This document shows positions 63,403 to 64,000 of a stretch of 64,000 nucleotides of DNA, one piece after another; positions within the stretch are counted from its first letter, which is position 1, and the number at the start of each line of letters is the position of its first letter. A program made the position numbers and the translations under genes. This stretch comes from Porphyromonadaceae bacterium UBA7332 (GTDB lineage: Bacteria > Bacteroidota > Bacteroidia > Bacteroidales > UBA7332): NCBI GenBank assembly GCA_002471225.1, contig DKPO01000005.1:19541-83540 (forward strand). The letters run 5' to 3'. The notes under the pieces are model-generated. The model ran no database searches. It worked only from the letters and a program-made list of their open reading frames with translations, and was not told the origin of the DNA.

Positions 63403-64000
63403 ATGGCACAGAACGAGTTAAAAACCAAATTAAAGTTAGATAGTAGTGAATTCGAATCGGGATTGCAACGCTCTAAGAATCAGGTAAATAAGTTTAATAA
63501 GGACACAAAAAGTATAGGAAATCAAATTAAATCATCCTTTAGTTCAGGTATCAGTGCTGCATTAGGGTTCGGGGCTGCATTAGTGGGCGTAAATGGTATC
63601 AGTGCTGCATTCGAGACGTTACTAAATTCGAATCAAACATTCGGTGATTCATTTAACAACACCCTAACAGGCTGTAAGACAGTGTTTAACGATTTTGTTA
63701 ATCATTTAGCTAACGCAGATTTAACAGGTTTTTCTGCAAACATTGAGAATGCATTCAAGGCGGGTGTTGAATCAGCGAAAGCATATGACCAATTGGGGAA
63801 CACGAAGATGAGTTATAATGTTGCAAGTGCGAGGAAGCTAGACCAATTGTCAGATGTTGATACTAAATTATCTAAAGAGACAGACAAGGATAAACGAGCT
63901 GAGTTAATAGCTGAGAGACAGGCACTTATTTCAGATTTGCGAAAATTCGCCAATACCCTATCCGCTGATGTTGCTGATGCATTATCTAAAGGTGTTAACG
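63403..64000 (+). CDS. Tape measure protein, 3' end outside window
   Basis: The frame opens at ATG 63403 (MAQNELKTKLKLDSSEFESG) and stays open to the window end, 199 codons. The start LKTKLKLDSSEFESGLQRSKNQVNKF is the typical N-terminus of tape measure proteins, followed by a helical stretch and a short hydrophobic segment (GISAALGFGAALVGVNGISAAF). It sets tail length and is probably much longer. It starts 3 bases after the chaperone frame. Confidence 0.88.
   Translation, partial: MAQNELKTKLKLDSSEFESGLQRSKNQVNKFNKDTKSIGNQIKSSFSSGISAALGFGAALVGVNGISAAFETLLNSNQTFGDSFNNTLTGCKTVFNDFVNHLANADLTGFSANIENAFKAGVESAKAYDQLGNTKMSYNVASARKLDQLSDVDTKLSKETDKDKRAELIAERQALISDLRKFANTLSADVADALSKGVN

Overview
The window is a stretch of a low-GC Bacteroidota chromosome, most likely order Bacteroidales and possibly Dysgonomonas or a close relative. 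The evidence is the gene set (MurF-alanine racemase fusion, GSCFA protein, DUF4421, DUF6913, DUF6249, L-asparaginase, GH89 alpha-N-acetylglucosaminidase), the weak ribosome-binding sites, and promoters of the Bacteroidota type (TTTG, about 19 bases, TAnnTTTG) upstream of several genes. The genus is inferred from content only.

Bases 1-49129 are ordinary chromosome. From left to right they hold a DUF6249/ECF sigma/membrane-protein operon cut by the window start, a YeeE/YedE sulfur transporter, thrS, a uracil permease, a secreted GH89 enzyme, a dicarboxylate symporter, tatA with a YeiH-type transporter, a LolC/E-like permease with an aminotransferase, an ABC-F ATPase, a frameshifted TlpA-like thioredoxin gene, carAB, a DMT exporter, an acyl-CoA-synthetase-like enzyme, an operon TPR-DUF368-trmD-YkgJ, glnS, murF-alr with a GSCFA gene, dapA, an operon S24 repressor-ligA-DUF6913, DUF4421, a periplasmic asparaginase, topB, and an operon TonB receptor-methyltransferase-ECF S-like protein. 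This part ends with a gene set transcribed leftward: pgeF, an encapsulated ferritin and a family 1 encapsulin shell. The last two should form an iron-storing nanocompartment. Many genes end in clear hairpin terminators.

Bases from about 49130 to the window end are the left part (at least 14.8 kb) of an integrated siphovirus-like prophage of the HK97 type. It starts with a large serine integrase whose gene begins 75 bases from pgeF. pgeF itself has lost its usual start: the only usable codon is TTG, with a stop three codons upstream, so the phage appears to have integrated into the 5' end of pgeF. A leftward block follows: a 40-residue ORF, a compact protein carrying family-A polymerase palm motifs, a 540-base non-coding region with hairpins, and a lipoprotein/membrane protein resembling a unimolecular spanin. 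The rightward block then runs GIY-YIG nuclease, PD-(D/E)XK nuclease, small proteins, HNH nuclease, small and large terminase, portal, protease, major capsid, connector, head closure, gp10-like, tail completion, major tail, two tail-assembly chaperone frames joined by a canonical A AAA AAG slippery site, and the start of the tape measure.

The main points for a second look are the polymerase-like protein, the pgeF junction beside the encapsulin genes, the -1 frameshift site, the spanin candidate, and two intergenic arrays of GATACGTATC-type palindromes set at 22-base intervals.
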